A stretch of 64,000 nt of DNA from Pseudobdellovibrionaceae bacterium (GCA_002722705.1 PBMP01000094.1:1-64000), one strand, 5' to 3'. Shown: positions 27,164 through 37,254, numbered from the stretch's first letter. Notes: generated by a model from the letters alone, not told the origin. Translations and numbers: made by a program.

Positions 27164-27631
27164 ATGTCTGATATCAACCCCGTTGTACTGTCCCTGGCCG
27201 AAATCCTGAAGAAATCCGCCAAGCTCGATCCCGAGACCGGTGTCATCGTTGCCGACGAAGGCGCGTTCGAGAAGACCCTCGAAGGCACTGACCTGACCAT
27301 GGATCTGTACAAGCAGATCGCAGCGCACAACGCCAACATCGCCGCCGCTACCGGCCACGTGACTGCCGACGTCGGCCTGGCTGCCATGAAAGCCGACAAG
27401 ACCCTGAACAAGGTATCCTTCGAACTGCCGATTCTTCAGGACTCCGTGTCCCATACTTTCACTCGTGAAAAAGAAGTCCTGGGCGGCGCGCCGGGCAGTA
27501 CCGATCGCGAAACCAAGAAAGTGTACGGCCAACTGTCCAGCCGCTGGTCCGTGTACGCCTCTGGCCCGCGTGGCCAGCTGAAGAAAGTCAAGGCGCACTT
27601 CGCTGCCCTGGCTGAAGAAGCACTGGGTTAA
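27164..27631 (+). CDS. Highly expressed small protein, 155 aa
   Basis: ATG 27164 follows AAGGAAAG. Codons end almost exclusively in C or G, with few rare codons, the pattern of the ChmA candidate and PhuZ, so abundant expression is likely. Helical N-terminal half (LAEILKKSAKL, YKQIAAHNANIAAATG), a more extended middle, and a basic C-terminus (RGQLKKVKAHF). It is a single-gene unit with its own promoter-like motif and terminator. No family recognised; a small DNA-, RNA- or shell-associated protein would fit, but that is a guess. Confidence 0.75.
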   Translation: MSDINPVVLSLAEILKKSAKLDPETGVIVADEGAFEKTLEGTDLTMDLYKQIAAHNANIAAATGHVTADVGLAAMKADKTLNKVSFELPILQDSVSHTFTREKEVLGGAPGSTDRETKKVYGQLSSRWSVYASGPRGQLKKVKAHFAALAEEALG

Positions 27632-27652
27632 TCAGACTCCAGTTGTTTATTG

Positions 27653-27687
27653 ATAAACGGGGCCTTCGGGTCCCGTTTATTTTTTTG
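27653..27687 (+). terminator. Rho-independent terminator
   Basis: ATAAACGGG, GCCTTCGGGT, CCCGTTTAT followed by seven T, 22 bases after the stop of 27164-27631. Confidence 0.9.
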
Positions 27688-27748
27688 TCTTGTCGTGGCG
27701 GAAAAGGGCCACCGGCCACAATGTATGAAAGTCCTTGCGAGGTAAATC

Positions 27749-28123
27749 ATGCAACTCTATACCGTACAACTGGGTCAATGGCGTCTCGTCCCACCCGATG
27801 TTGAACTGGTGGACACCACAGTCAAGTCAGGCGCCAAATTCCTTGCTCCTACGTGGGACATGGTCATGGGTGTGAAGGACGGCTCGTTAACTGAAGAACA
27901 GTACACTGTTCAGTATTACGCTATGATGCGTGAAAGTTATCGTCGTAACAAAGAACAGTTCTTGGCGTTGCTGGGTAAGCCCGCTGTTGCCTTGGGTTGT
28001 TACTGTAAACCCGGAGACTTCTGTCACCGTCTGTTGTTGATTGATATCCTGAAAAGGATCGCAATAGTCAACGATATACATTTTGAATACGTGGAAGAAA
28101 TAAAGTCGGCCATCGGAGACTAG
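27749..28123 (+). CDS. DUF488-like protein
   Basis: 124 residues ending in the pattern GCYCKPGDFCHRLLLIDIL (Cys84, Cys86, Cys92, His93, Arg94), which is the most conserved part of DUF488 proteins; LAPTWDMVMG and the acidic helix before it also fit. The biochemical function of that family is not established; the Cys/His cluster could bind metal or be redox-active. GAGG precedes ATG 27749. One base separates it from the next gene. Confidence 0.7.
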   Translation: MQLYTVQLGQWRLVPPDVELVDTTVKSGAKFLAPTWDMVMGVKDGSLTEEQYTVQYYAMMRESYRRNKEQFLALLGKPAVALGCYCKPGDFCHRLLLIDILKRIAIVNDIHFEYVEEIKSAIGD

Positions 28124-28124
28124 G

Positions 28125-28706
28125 ATGACGCCAAATCGCTTGCTGTGCTTGTTGTCGGACCAATTCATGAACGATGCGTTCTGGTGGCCCATTGAGGTCA
28201 TGCGTATGAAGTACCCTTCTCTTGATCTTGATCAGCGAGTTCTGGATGAAGTTAAGTACCTCTTGCGATTAGACAAACTCGTTGCTGAAGACGGTAATAC
28301 CGGATACATCGTCCAGAGACAACCGTATTACGTAGCGGTCTATGCGTGGCTTGCCGGTAACCCTGACGTACTCAGTTTAGGAGAGGCGTTGGAGAAGTAC
28401 AAGGAATGGTCAGCACCGATACAAGAGAGACGTAGAACCGATCCTCCAAAGCACCATATGTTCGAGTACATCTACCATTGTTTCTACAACAGACACCACG
28501 GTCCTGTCTGCACTCCACCGGTGTCAGAATCGCCCCTGGCGAGTTTCATTGAGGAACTCAAAACCCCTGATATTTATGAGGGGTATCGCGCGTGGCTGGC
28601 CCAATTGGGCTACACGTGGGAACAGGGGGGGTTTGCCGTAGACAGTTACTTCAATAGCGTCTGGACAACCCTGTATAACCATGGAGGAGCTGAGGGGGTG
28701 ACATGA
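28125..28706 (+). CDS. Hypothetical protein, 193 aa
   Basis: Not recognised. Rich in aromatic residues (Trp, Tyr) and Pro, basic centre RRRTDPPKHH near residue 103. ATG 28125 with CGGAG upstream; stop overlaps the following gene by four bases. Confidence 0.7.
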   Translation: MTPNRLLCLLSDQFMNDAFWWPIEVMRMKYPSLDLDQRVLDEVKYLLRLDKLVAEDGNTGYIVQRQPYYVAVYAWLAGNPDVLSLGEALEKYKEWSAPIQERRRTDPPKHHMFEYIYHCFYNRHHGPVCTPPVSESPLASFIEELKTPDIYEGYRAWLAQLGYTWEQGGFAVDSYFNSVWTTLYNHGGAEGVT

Positions 28707-28936
28707 TTGGACATGTTGGCATGGGACTCAACTCGGGTCTCAGGGTAGTTCTTGGTGACGAAGACGATTTTACACGCAGACAAGATCGCTTCCACGGAAA
28801 GATGGTGGTGATCATCAAGCAACGGACCCGGTCATTGGAGTCGGTTGTTTATTATGGGTTGGAACGCCTCGATGGAAAGAATTACCGAAAGGTAGAACAC
28901 GACATCGACGAGAACACCCTTAAAAAGATTCGTTAA
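28703..28936 (+). CDS. Hypothetical protein, 77 aa
   Basis: ATG 28703 follows GAGGGGG and overlaps the previous stop. A small basic beta-rich protein (GKMVVIIKQRT, SVVYYGLERL) ending in KKIR. Last gene before a pair of terminators. Confidence 0.65.
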   Translation: MIGHVGMGLNSGLRVVLGDEDDFTRRQDRFHGKMVVIIKQRTRSLESVVYYGLERLDGKNYRKVEHDIDENTLKKIR

Positions 28937-28994
28937 CGCATCCGGATGCATTACATGACCCGACCGAGATTGTTCGCGATTGATGTCAAGATTT

Positions 28995-29024
28995 GAGGGC
29001 TTCGGCCCTCACTGTTTTTTTTTT
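28995..29024 (+). terminator. Terminator, plus strand
   Basis: GAGGGC, TTCG-type loop, GCCCTC, then a T run at 29015-29024. Confidence 0.85.
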
Positions 29025-29032
29025 GCACAAAA

Positions 29033-29068
29033 AAGCGCATAAAGGCGGAGTCCCGAAGGACTCCGCTT
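29033..29068 (-). terminator. Terminator, minus strand (tail tube)
   Basis: On the minus strand AGCGGAGTCC, TTCG, GGACTCCGC, then TTTATGCGCTTTTTTG. Ends the sheath-tube transcript. Confidence 0.8.
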
Positions 29069-29087
29069 ATGCCGGTTGACCGAATGG

Positions 29088-29945
29088 TTACCGAACAGCA
29101 GTACGAGAAGCGTTGGCCAACTGGTTGGTGTAGCTCTCGGACGAGGTGTCAACGCTGGAATCAACGTTGTCGTACATTGCCGGACGCAGCGACGGGTTAA
29201 CGTGAGTCAGGATCAACTCATTAACCAACTGCTGGGCCAGCATGTCAACGCCTTCACCGACTTGAGTGGTAGCGGAGAACTCGATGTTGTAATCGATGGT
29301 TTCGCCAGAACCGGTCAGGTCACGACGACCGGTTTTCTCACCGCCACTGTTCGGCATCATGTTGGTAGTCAACCAAGCGGTCTGAACCCGAGTATGAGTC
29401 GGGTCCAGTTCGATGAAGATCATCGTCGCTGCCTGGTAATCGGGCAGCAAGTCGCTGGTGGTGGACAGACCAGTGGAGACAACGCCGGGAACCTTGGAGT
29501 TCGGGTCCATCATCAACATCGTGATCCAGTACTCCAGGAACGCGTTGATGGGCTTACCGTACTTCTCAGTCCAGACGAATGTCGGTGCGGTACGAGCACG
29601 GGTGACGTTGCCGACACCTTGATGCATTTCGCCAGCGCCACCGAAGGGCGTTTCAGTGAACTCAACGTCCAGCGTCGATTGAATCCCCTCGATCGAACGA
29701 GGATGGAGTTCAACCAGCGCTTTCAGCTGAGCGGCCAGCTTGCCGGTCGGATCGAGATCTGCAAAGCCTTTCGGCGCGTCCAGGAGGATACAGATCAGGT
29801 TCGGTTTGATGTGAGGCGTGTTGCTCACAAAGGTCGGCATGTCGGGTTGGAAACCCATCTGACCGCCCTTCTGGATATCCAGCATCGGCGTGTTTTTATT
29901 CACGCTATACGTGGAACCCTGGAAAATCGCGTCTTTTGGTCTCAT
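29088..29945 (-). CDS. Tail tube protein
   Basis: 285 residues, beta-rich, with biased C/G-ending codons as expected for a major virion protein. It lies directly behind the sheath gene with a four-base ATGA overlap (29942-29945); sheath then tube on one strand is the standard myovirus arrangement and the phiKZ gp29-gp30 order. Length is close to the phiKZ tube as I remember it. It would form the inner tube through which DNA passes. No direct motif, so the call rests on order, size and composition. Confidence 0.78.
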   Translation of the reverse strand: MRPKDAIFQGSTYSVNKNTPMLDIQKGGQMGFQPDMPTFVSNTPHIKPNLICILLDAPKGFADLDPTGKLAAQLKALVELHPRSIEGIQSTLDVEFTETPFGGAGEMHQGVGNVTRARTAPTFVWTEKYGKPINAFLEYWITMLMMDPNSKVPGVVSTGLSTTSDLLPDYQAATMIFIELDPTHTRVQTAWLTTNMMPNSGGEKTGRRDLTGSGETIDYNIEFSATTQVGEGVDMLAQQLVNELILTHVNPSLRPAMYDNVDSSVDTSSESYTNQLANASRTAVR

Positions 29946-31987
29946 CCTTCATAATCCTCAAGTCGGCGGGCTACGATGGTGTAGGTACCAACAGTGCGCA
30001 TGTTGTTACCGTACAGGTTGACCTTACAGGACCAGCTATAGCCGCGTTGTTCGTCAGCATCGGTCATGAAGGTATCGGGCTCAATGATGAACCGGTTGGC
30101 GAAGCGAGAAGCCGCCGCACGCTGCTCAATCAAGCGGTTGGACTTGTCGATGAACTGACGGACAGTCAGGGAACTATCGCCAGTCAGGTCGCGCCATGTG
30201 CGTTGACAAACCTTCTCCAGCTCGGCCAGCGCGAATGCGGTGATCAGCGAGTTCAGGATGGAGGTGTCGTCGCTATAGACGGTTTGAATGCCCGGGTAGA
30301 ACAGAGAGCGACGATCGTACGACGCTACCCACACCAGGCCGTTCGCCCAATCCTTGTTACGGATAGAGGTGGACTTGTAGGTGGAGTTCACCGTGTTCAC
30401 ATTGAAGCGAGTCACGATGTTGGCCGGAGACACATCGAAGGCTTTGTCCGCTTTCCAGACACCGTTGCTGGCGCCCATGAACTCAGCTACCTTGGCAGCC
30501 AGGTCAATCGTCAGCGGCAGGTTGCCCTTGAACTTGGTGTTCAGCATGCGACCACCGTGTCCAACAACCGCAGCACGACAAACGCCGGTGCCGTAGTATT
30601 CGGATTCGGGGAACATGGCCGCCGCAGTGCGCAGAGCGATCGCGACACTGGACTCTTCGGCAGTGGTGTTCAGGGGCTTGTTAGCCTCTTGAGTACCAAC
30701 GATGGTGATGATGTCCTTGCGAACACCCATCGGAACGAAGAGCTTCTTCTTGGTTTCCAGCGGAAAGCCCGAGTCCCAGATAGCGGACTGTGGCCACATG
30801 GCTTCGTCCAGGAACTTGTTTTCCAGCTCGCCGTAGTTCTCGCACTCGTTACCAACGCGCTCGGCGAAGTCTTCGTCGTTCATCACACCGTCAGAACCAC
30901 CGGTAGCGTAGTGGGTGGTGCCAGAGGTGAACAGCAGGCCGCCGTTGGACGGACCTTCAACAACGTACGAGTAGTGCGGACGACCCAGGTAGTCAACGCC
31001 AGACAGCAGGTTGATCATGTGCTTGTCGCCGTCTTCCCACTGGTCGAAAACGTCCTCGGACGCAAACAGCATGTCCAGGATGGTATCGACGTTCTGGTGA
31101 TAGACGAAGAACTGGCCGATGTCACCGTAGACCGGAGTAACCGCATCTTCATCGTTCCACGCGGTCGGGAACAGCTCGTCAACAAACAGGTCTGTTTCCA
31201 GACGCGGGTTGATCGCGCCTTCCATCAGGGAGAATTCCAGATACTGACCACCAGACTGGGTCTCGTTGATGTTGGGCAGAGAGTCGACACTGGGCTTCAG
31301 TACAGACTGGAGGCGATACAGGTTGGTGCGCTGAGCTTCGACCAGGTCTTCGTCGACAGGAATGGAAGAACGAGCAGTTGCGCAGTAGAAGCGAATGCCG
31401 GACAGATCGCCCCATTTACCGAAGCTGGACATCGGGATGTCGAACATCGGATACAGTTGAGACTGTTCGCCGCCATTGGTCTGAGAACCAGCAACAACTT
31501 CAGCACTACCAACGTCGCCAGTTACGACGCCAGCGACCCATTTACCGATATAGCCAGGAGTGGTGTCGCCGGTAGGAATGGGGAGACCGGCCTGGTCCAG
31601 GCGATAGGTGCCGTCAGTGTTGCGTTCGTACACCGGAACATCAGTAGGCAGCAGATCCAGAGACAGACGAATTGACGCAGTTGCTGCGCCGACCGCCGGC
31701 TTGATGCGCTGGACGATGGCCAGGTTGCCGTATTCATTGAATACGTTTGCCAGAACAGTCTGGTGGTTGGCGTATGCTTCGGAATAATCGAAGCTCTTGG
31801 CCCCGTACATCCGGGTCCGTGCCGCGCCCGCTACCAGCTGAGGGGTGGAAGGACCGCGCTCGGTGTACAGGAAAACGTGGGGCAGGTGCGTCGGTAGCGC
31901 GATGGGATCATAGACCGGTGGCCGGCCCGACAGATCCTGACCGCCCAGCAAGCGATATTGCGGTGAGGCATTGATGATCGGGGTCAT
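29942..31987 (-). CDS. Tail sheath protein
   Basis: 681 residues. The C-terminal third has the conserved sheath pattern: NVNTVNSTYKSTSIRNKDWANG, then VASYDRRSLFYPGIQTVY split by short loops, LAELEKVCQRTWRDLTGD, and RFIIEPDTFMTDADEQRGYSW with a final NLYGNNMRTVGTYTIVARR-like strand. Sheath proteins form the contractile outer layer of the tail. Start ATG 31987 has AGGAGT seven bases upstream; codons further upstream are not needed. Codon use indicates high expression. Confidence 0.88.
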   Translation of the reverse strand: MTPIINASPQYRLLGGQDLSGRPPVYDPIALPTHLPHVFLYTERGPSTPQLVAGAARTRMYGAKSFDYSEAYANHQTVLANVFNEYGNLAIVQRIKPAVGAATASIRLSLDLLPTDVPVYERNTDGTYRLDQAGLPIPTGDTTPGYIGKWVAGVVTGDVGSAEVVAGSQTNGGEQSQLYPMFDIPMSSFGKWGDLSGIRFYCATARSSIPVDEDLVEAQRTNLYRLQSVLKPSVDSLPNINETQSGGQYLEFSLMEGAINPRLETDLFVDELFPTAWNDEDAVTPVYGDIGQFFVYHQNVDTILDMLFASEDVFDQWEDGDKHMINLLSGVDYLGRPHYSYVVEGPSNGGLLFTSGTTHYATGGSDGVMNDEDFAERVGNECENYGELENKFLDEAMWPQSAIWDSGFPLETKKKLFVPMGVRKDIITIVGTQEANKPLNTTAEESSVAIALRTAAAMFPESEYYGTGVCRAAVVGHGGRMLNTKFKGNLPLTIDLAAKVAEFMGASNGVWKADKAFDVSPANIVTRFNVNTVNSTYKSTSIRNKDWANGLVWVASYDRRSLFYPGIQTVYSDDTSILNSLITAFALAELEKVCQRTWRDLTGDSSLTVRQFIDKSNRLIEQRAAASRFANRFIIEPDTFMTDADEQRGYSWSCKVNLYGNNMRTVGTYTIVARRLEDYEG

Positions 31988-32027
31988 CGTGGACTCCTGT
32001 GACTTAATGGTATAGTTCAAGTAGCGA

Positions 32028-32050
32028 TGTAGCACATCATATTAATTGGT
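32028..32050 (+). promoter_or_regulatory. Weak promoter-like motif upstream of 32113
   Basis: GTAGCACATCATATTAATTGG shares ACATCAT with the motif family but lacks the GTG and the TTTCAA element. It is 73 bases before ATG 32113. Confidence 0.3.
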
Positions 32051-32112
32051 TACATGACTGCGCGTAGACTACCCAGTGGATTCATCAGATAATTGCGAAA
32101 GAGGAAGGCTTG

Positions 32113-33021
32113 ATGTTCATTTATCCATACACTACCACCCCCTGTGAGGGTTATGCCCCTGCCGTTGCGAACATTGTTCGCGCCATTAAAGAGGCGCTGG
32201 TGCACGGTACTTTGCATCAAGCACAGTTGCTCAAAGGAACCCCAAAGAGTAACGTCCTCACAGTGTGCGGCGACTCCCGAGACATTCCACCCTTCGCACA
32301 TCCAATTGAAGTGGAGTGGAACTCCGTTAAGTACGTTGTCGCTGACATGCGAGGTTTCACTCGCATCAATCAGAACAAAGAGGTTATTGTTTCAGCACGC
32401 AACGAATACGACACCGCTTACCTGCGGGCCATGCTGACCAGTCATTGGGCGGAGAGCTCTCCGCAAGATCTGGCTTCGCTGGGTAGTCTGCCACTAGCCG
32501 TTTACATGCGCTGGTTGACAGAGGCGATTGTACGTAGGATAGGACTCGATCCACAGGAACAAATGACCATCATGGTCATCACCGGGTACTTCTACCTGTC
32601 GCTGTTCCGTGAAGATCCTGCCCTCAGTGACAAGGACCTGCAAAACTTTGCCAAGCAGATCTCCAACAACAGTTTCATCCCTGTTAACAAGGCGATGGAG
32701 ATTGCTGATCAGCTGGCACCCATGTACTCCGTAAAGGATTACGTTGCCAACCTCAAGAAAGTGGTGAACAGCAGCCGCCTGGAGAAGTTCTCTGAAGGCT
32801 TCTTGTACTCCATTCTCCTTGGCAGCTGGTTCGGCGCCAACGCTCGTGAGATGATTGCTGTTGCCGTAGAGCACCCACCGACCTTCATTGCCATGGTCTA
32901 TGCTGCTCTGCGTGATCGTTCCTACAACAACACACATCTCGGCAAGCTGGTTGTCCAGCTCGACAAGCGAGACCTTGGTAAAACGTTCACATACAATCTG
33001 TCCAGTCTCAACGATCTATGA
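32113..33021 (+). CDS. Virion structural protein, 302 aa
   Basis: ATG 32113 with AGAGGAAGG upstream. Helix-rich soluble protein, no known domain. First of three genes lying between the sheath and the terminase. In phiKZ three virion genes (gp26-gp28, from memory) occupy the same interval, so this is the positional counterpart of gp28. Role inferred from that order only. Confidence 0.7.
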   Translation: MFIYPYTTTPCEGYAPAVANIVRAIKEALVHGTLHQAQLLKGTPKSNVLTVCGDSRDIPPFAHPIEVEWNSVKYVVADMRGFTRINQNKEVIVSARNEYDTAYLRAMLTSHWAESSPQDLASLGSLPLAVYMRWLTEAIVRRIGLDPQEQMTIMVITGYFYLSLFREDPALSDKDLQNFAKQISNNSFIPVNKAMEIADQLAPMYSVKDYVANLKKVVNSSRLEKFSEGFLYSILLGSWFGANAREMIAVAVEHPPTFIAMVYAALRDRSYNNTHLGKLVVQLDKRDLGKTFTYNLSSLNDL

Positions 33022-33031
33022 GGTGATTGGA

Positions 33032-35587
33032 ATGTTCGACTTCCTCGTTGACCACGCTCGTAAAAACGTGTGGTGTACGCCGGACCAAGATATGCAGGTT
33101 ATCCTACAACCGGCACGCATTACCCCAATGAACGGTAGTCGCAACAGGGTAACTGTTGGGTGGGATAGCTACCCCCTTCCCACTCAACAGGAACGTTATT
33201 TTGTTTATCAGATCGGCCAATTCCCTCCGGAGCTCATGGGTCTTTTGCCCACTAAGGGAATCTGGACAACCTTCGCCGATGTCTGTACTCAAGAAAACCT
33301 GATTGCCGACCTTTATGTCAATAGCGGCATTCAGGTGCCGCGTGTTCTGTCATGGCTGCTGGTCACCAATGACAAGAACGTTGTCATCGCCGTAAAGAAC
33401 CCGATTGACCTGGGGATCGATTTAAACGCCAACTCGTTATTTGTTCGTCTTTACTCCAACGCCTATTTTGGATCGGTGCGTCGCGGCGATCAAGAAACAG
33501 GCATTGTGGTTCAAGGCGGTTTGATTGAGACCACCTCCCAGTTGCTCGATCTGCAACACCAGTACGACCTCCGGAAAGCAATGCCGGGTAAGACAATGGC
33601 TTATGTCAATGGCGTTGTTCGCCACGCCATTAGTCCGTTCACTGTTTCCATCGGCGACGTGGCCGAGTTCGTTTATGACAGCACGGTTCGTCGTTCTTTT
33701 GAAATGACGTTGTCGAGCCTCGGTACTTTCGATAGCCTGTTGGACGGCAAGCGCAAGTACCTGATCCATCCGTCGAATGGCGACATGAACACCATTAGCT
33801 ATCGGGACGACATCGACATCTATCTCATCCGGAAGGACGGCACGTCCTACAGCGGTGTCTATTACCATCGCAATAGCGACGACGCTGTTCGCATGGTCAC
33901 GCACCGTGATTACTCGATCGCCGTCCCATATGTCCAGGGTTACATCACGGACAACGCTTTCCTGGGCACCACGTCCAATGTCCGGGTTCTAGTCAACGTT
34001 CGGAACAGCGGCTATGAACGACCCCTTGTGAACGTACATAACCGGATCAAGGAACTGTACAAGTTGCCCGATGCCAAGATCAAGCAGGCATTCCTCGGGA
34101 TTAACTCGACTGTAGCCAACTGGCGGGCTGATGTTCTCGAACAGGCAGCCTATCCTGAAATCATGCGCTCTCCCCACGGGAACGTACCAGCTGTTACGGT
34201 TCAACGCGCTTACGGGTACAACGCCATCGCTAAGCTGGTTGCGGACACGCCTGTCGATGTGTTTAGCATGGGTGGCACGCCTGCCGTTGCGCTTCCGTAT
34301 GGTCTCTGGGTAGCGTCCACCATGTACGAGTACGATGCCAATGGTCATCTGTTGGGTTTCTACCAGCATCCACAGGGCGAGCACTATTTCCCTTTGAATG
34401 ACGGATGCGTTCGAGTCGAAGGCATTGTTGGCACTGGTTCCCACGCTCTGGATGTCGACTTTGGATCACCGACCACCCAGGTCGACCCACAGTACAGCTA
34501 CCGCTTCTACCGCTGCCCTATCGTTCAGTCTGGCGCTAACGAGGAATGGGTGGATGTCACGGGTACTTCAGACTACACGATGGTCGACGGAGTTGTTTAT
34601 TGGTACGTCAACACCGTGGACTTCTACACCCAGGTGTTGTCTGACAAAAACTTCCTGGCCTATGAGTTCACCATGTCGCCCAGTAGCGGTTTGTTGTCAT
34701 TCGACATCACAGCCAGGGAGACCCACTTCGGTATCGAGCAGACCAAGCCTTTGAAACTACCGCCTGGTAAACTGGAGCTGTGGTTAAATGGTCGGAGTCT
34801 GATCGAAAATCTGGACTATTATCTCGAATGGCCCCGGGTGGTAATTGTCAACAAGGCGTTCTTGGTGGAAGAGGGAGAGCAGCGCATTACTGTGCGCGGC
34901 ACGGGTTTCTGCAACACCGACCTTACGCAACCAGCAGCAACCGAGTTCGGTTTCGTTGAACACGGTCTTCTGAGTCGCGATGGCCAGTACGATCTGCGTG
35001 ATGACCGCGTTGTTCGTTTTGTGGTCGAGGGAGCTCTCCACAGTCGTGACGAACTGGCCTTCTCTGAGGAGCACAGCGGCGCGATCGTCTCCAACGTACG
35101 TAATGGTGCCCCTTATCTGGTTGACGACCTTGTCGTTGCTCTTAGGGGTCTTCCTGAGGGCGATACGTACACTCTGCGGGATGAATCTAAGTTGGTTGAC
35201 GCTGCGGTGTCTAACTACATGACGGTTCTACTCCCGGAACCCACCATCGACCAGCCAAATGCCATCCCTGATGTGTACGATGTGGTCAGTCCTTTCTGCT
35301 CCAAGATGATCAATGATCTCGTCAACGGTGTTTTCGAACCAATGGGTATCGAAGGTCACTATAGCGAGGCCATGATTCGGACATGGGTCAGCGAGTACGA
35401 GTGGTTGCTGGAGTACGACCCTTGTATTCGGGGACTCGATGAACGCTACGTTGAGGTCCATCCCCACGACCAATATTACGAATTGGAGCTGACCATTTAC
35501 CAGTATAAATTCATGGAGCGGGTTATCGCCATGTACCTGGGAAACAAGGTCGACTTGTCACGCTTTGTTAGAATGAGGATTAGTTGA
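33032..35587 (+). CDS. Virion structural protein, 851 aa
   Basis: ATG 33032 with GAGGTG six bases upstream, ten bases after the preceding gene; the long upstream extension of the frame is antisense-like and not used. Beta-rich, many Tyr/Val/Asn, no coiled coil and no transmembrane helix: compatible with a baseplate, neck or fibre component. Positional counterpart of phiKZ gp27. No enzymatic signature seen. Confidence 0.75.
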   Translation: MFDFLVDHARKNVWCTPDQDMQVILQPARITPMNGSRNRVTVGWDSYPLPTQQERYFVYQIGQFPPELMGLLPTKGIWTTFADVCTQENLIADLYVNSGIQVPRVLSWLLVTNDKNVVIAVKNPIDLGIDLNANSLFVRLYSNAYFGSVRRGDQETGIVVQGGLIETTSQLLDLQHQYDLRKAMPGKTMAYVNGVVRHAISPFTVSIGDVAEFVYDSTVRRSFEMTLSSLGTFDSLLDGKRKYLIHPSNGDMNTISYRDDIDIYLIRKDGTSYSGVYYHRNSDDAVRMVTHRDYSIAVPYVQGYITDNAFLGTTSNVRVLVNVRNSGYERPLVNVHNRIKELYKLPDAKIKQAFLGINSTVANWRADVLEQAAYPEIMRSPHGNVPAVTVQRAYGYNAIAKLVADTPVDVFSMGGTPAVALPYGLWVASTMYEYDANGHLLGFYQHPQGEHYFPLNDGCVRVEGIVGTGSHALDVDFGSPTTQVDPQYSYRFYRCPIVQSGANEEWVDVTGTSDYTMVDGVVYWYVNTVDFYTQVLSDKNFLAYEFTMSPSSGLLSFDITARETHFGIEQTKPLKLPPGKLELWLNGRSLIENLDYYLEWPRVVIVNKAFLVEEGEQRITVRGTGFCNTDLTQPAATEFGFVEHGLLSRDGQYDLRDDRVVRFVVEGALHSRDELAFSEEHSGAIVSNVRNGAPYLVDDLVVALRGLPEGDTYTLRDESKLVDAAVSNYMTVLLPEPTIDQPNAIPDVYDVVSPFCSKMINDLVNGVFEPMGIEGHYSEAMIRTWVSEYEWLLEYDPCIRGLDERYVEVHPHDQYYELELTIYQYKFMERVIAMYLGNKVDLSRFVRMRIS

Positions 35588-35589
35588 AG

Positions 35590-37254
35590 ATGACCATTTC
35601 TCCCAATGTCGTAGTGCAGATCTATGATCCTTCTCGCGGGTACCGGGAATGGCTTGCGTCTCAGATATACACTGGTCCGGACGGAACGGGCGTGTATGTG
35701 CCCAATGTCGACGATAAGGTCTGGGACTGGGAACAAGGAACGTTCCGCGTAACTGCGGTCGATCCGAGCACGTACCTCTCCACGCTGAGCAAGTGGGTAC
35801 CGCCGTCCACCCAGGGCGCCGTTAACACCAACGACATCCTGTTGGGTAGCGGTCCTGGTACGATTTCCGAGTCGTACCGGTTGTACATCGACACCAGCGT
35901 GCAACCACACACGCTGTGTATCGACAGTCGCCTCCGGGCCTATGGTCAGGATTTGTCGTACGCCAAGGTATTCCGTGGATACGACGCCGGTGTCAATGGC
36001 GAGGTAATCTCGAGCTACTACGACCAAGGCAACACTCTGCTTGGGGAAAACATCCCGCTGGAGACAGTGGTGATGCCCGATAGTCAGAATGTCGCCGTTA
36101 AAACCATGATGACCGGTTATACAACCGCGCAGCTCATGGACAACGAGCCGTGCGTTGTGGTCTTTTACAGCGACAGTGGTCAAGCTCGGTCGATCAACGT
36201 TCTGTTGGCCAAGAACACCGCGTTCATCCGAACCACCGATGCATCGCTGAAGTACATCACAGGCATTCACCTTGAGTCGCCATCGTTGTCTGAAGCGGAC
36301 GATCGCCTGATCGAGTATCCGGAGAACACCACTCTGGAATCGCTCACTCTGTTCGGCGTGGTCACCTACAGTAACGGCGAGACCAAGAAGATGCCGATCG
36401 ATGGGAACAAGTTCTCGTTGTTCGGTCGCGATGCGTTCGTGGCATCACACCAAGGTCAGCGAATCCCTCTGGGGTTGAACTACAAGCTGTCGTCTAACGA
36501 GGTGAACTACATCGCCAACAGTGGTCTGTCCAAGACCATCAACGAACCTTACTTCGCCACCACCACGGCGGTGAACGGGGCTTACACGATCAAGATCTTC
36601 GCCTACCCACTATGGGTGGACGCTATCAATGGGTATCGCATGGAGTACTTCATGGCGAACCTGGATCGACAACAGATCTACCGTGTGACGCCTTATATCG
36701 AGTACGGTAGTGATTCGCCTGTCTTCAACCCCACACTGTACGGGGTGTCTCAGAACCTCACGATCGCGTTGGATTTGTCGAATGTTAACGGGACCTTCCC
36801 CAAACACCGACATGTTCAAATCATCCAGGTCTCTCTGCTGGCGCGGGGTGATGAGGCAACCAGCCAACGCTGGACAGTGGCGTTCACACCGGATCAGTCG
36901 CCTGTGTACGGTCAAAACGCCGAGGCCAAGGTGTCGTTCTCCAATGTGAACTTCTGGAACATGACGATCGATGCTGGCGCCAACAGCAAAGAAGAATGGC
37001 TGCGTAAGCTGTTCTACAGCACACAACCGCTGTACAACACTGGTATTGAAGCAGAGGCACCCGAGCCGAACTTCTTCCGTCTGGTGGTGGGCACTTGGTC
37101 GGTCGAACAGGCTATCAGTCAGTGGTCTGCTGAGTTCGTCGTTCCAAGTGGCCTGTTGAACGAAGGCAGTTTGGTCTACCTCGAGTTCTTCCGTCGCACC
37201 CAATCCACTGATCTCCAGTTGGGTATCAGTGGTCTCCGCTACACTCAAGTCTAA
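35590..37254 (+). CDS. Virion structural protein, 554 aa
   Basis: ATG 35590 starts two bases after the preceding stop; a TTG at 35584 is in frame but unlikely. Beta-rich with repeated Tyr/Asn/Thr strands, suggesting beta-sandwich domains like head or tail decoration proteins. Lies immediately before terminase, the place of phiKZ gp26. Function inferred from context. Confidence 0.72.
   Translation: MTISPNVVVQIYDPSRGYREWLASQIYTGPDGTGVYVPNVDDKVWDWEQGTFRVTAVDPSTYLSTLSKWVPPSTQGAVNTNDILLGSGPGTISESYRLYIDTSVQPHTLCIDSRLRAYGQDLSYAKVFRGYDAGVNGEVISSYYDQGNTLLGENIPLETVVMPDSQNVAVKTMMTGYTTAQLMDNEPCVVVFYSDSGQARSINVLLAKNTAFIRTTDASLKYITGIHLESPSLSEADDRLIEYPENTTLESLTLFGVVTYSNGETKKMPIDGNKFSLFGRDAFVASHQGQRIPLGLNYKLSSNEVNYIANSGLSKTINEPYFATTTAVNGAYTIKIFAYPLWVDAINGYRMEYFMANLDRQQIYRVTPYIEYGSDSPVFNPTLYGVSQNLTIALDLSNVNGTFPKHRHVQIIQVSLLARGDEATSQRWTVAFTPDQSPVYGQNAEAKVSFSNVNFWNMTIDAGANSKEEWLRKLFYSTQPLYNTGIEAEAPEPNFFRLVVGTWSVEQAISQWSAEFVVPSGLLNEGSLVYLEFFRRTQSTDLQLGISGLRYTQV

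Noticed and set aside
29936-31675. 579-residue plus-strand ORF opposite the tail sheath gene
   Set aside because: Exact antisense of the sheath gene; low-complexity, His/Gln/Val/Arg-rich translation typical of antisense of a biased gene.
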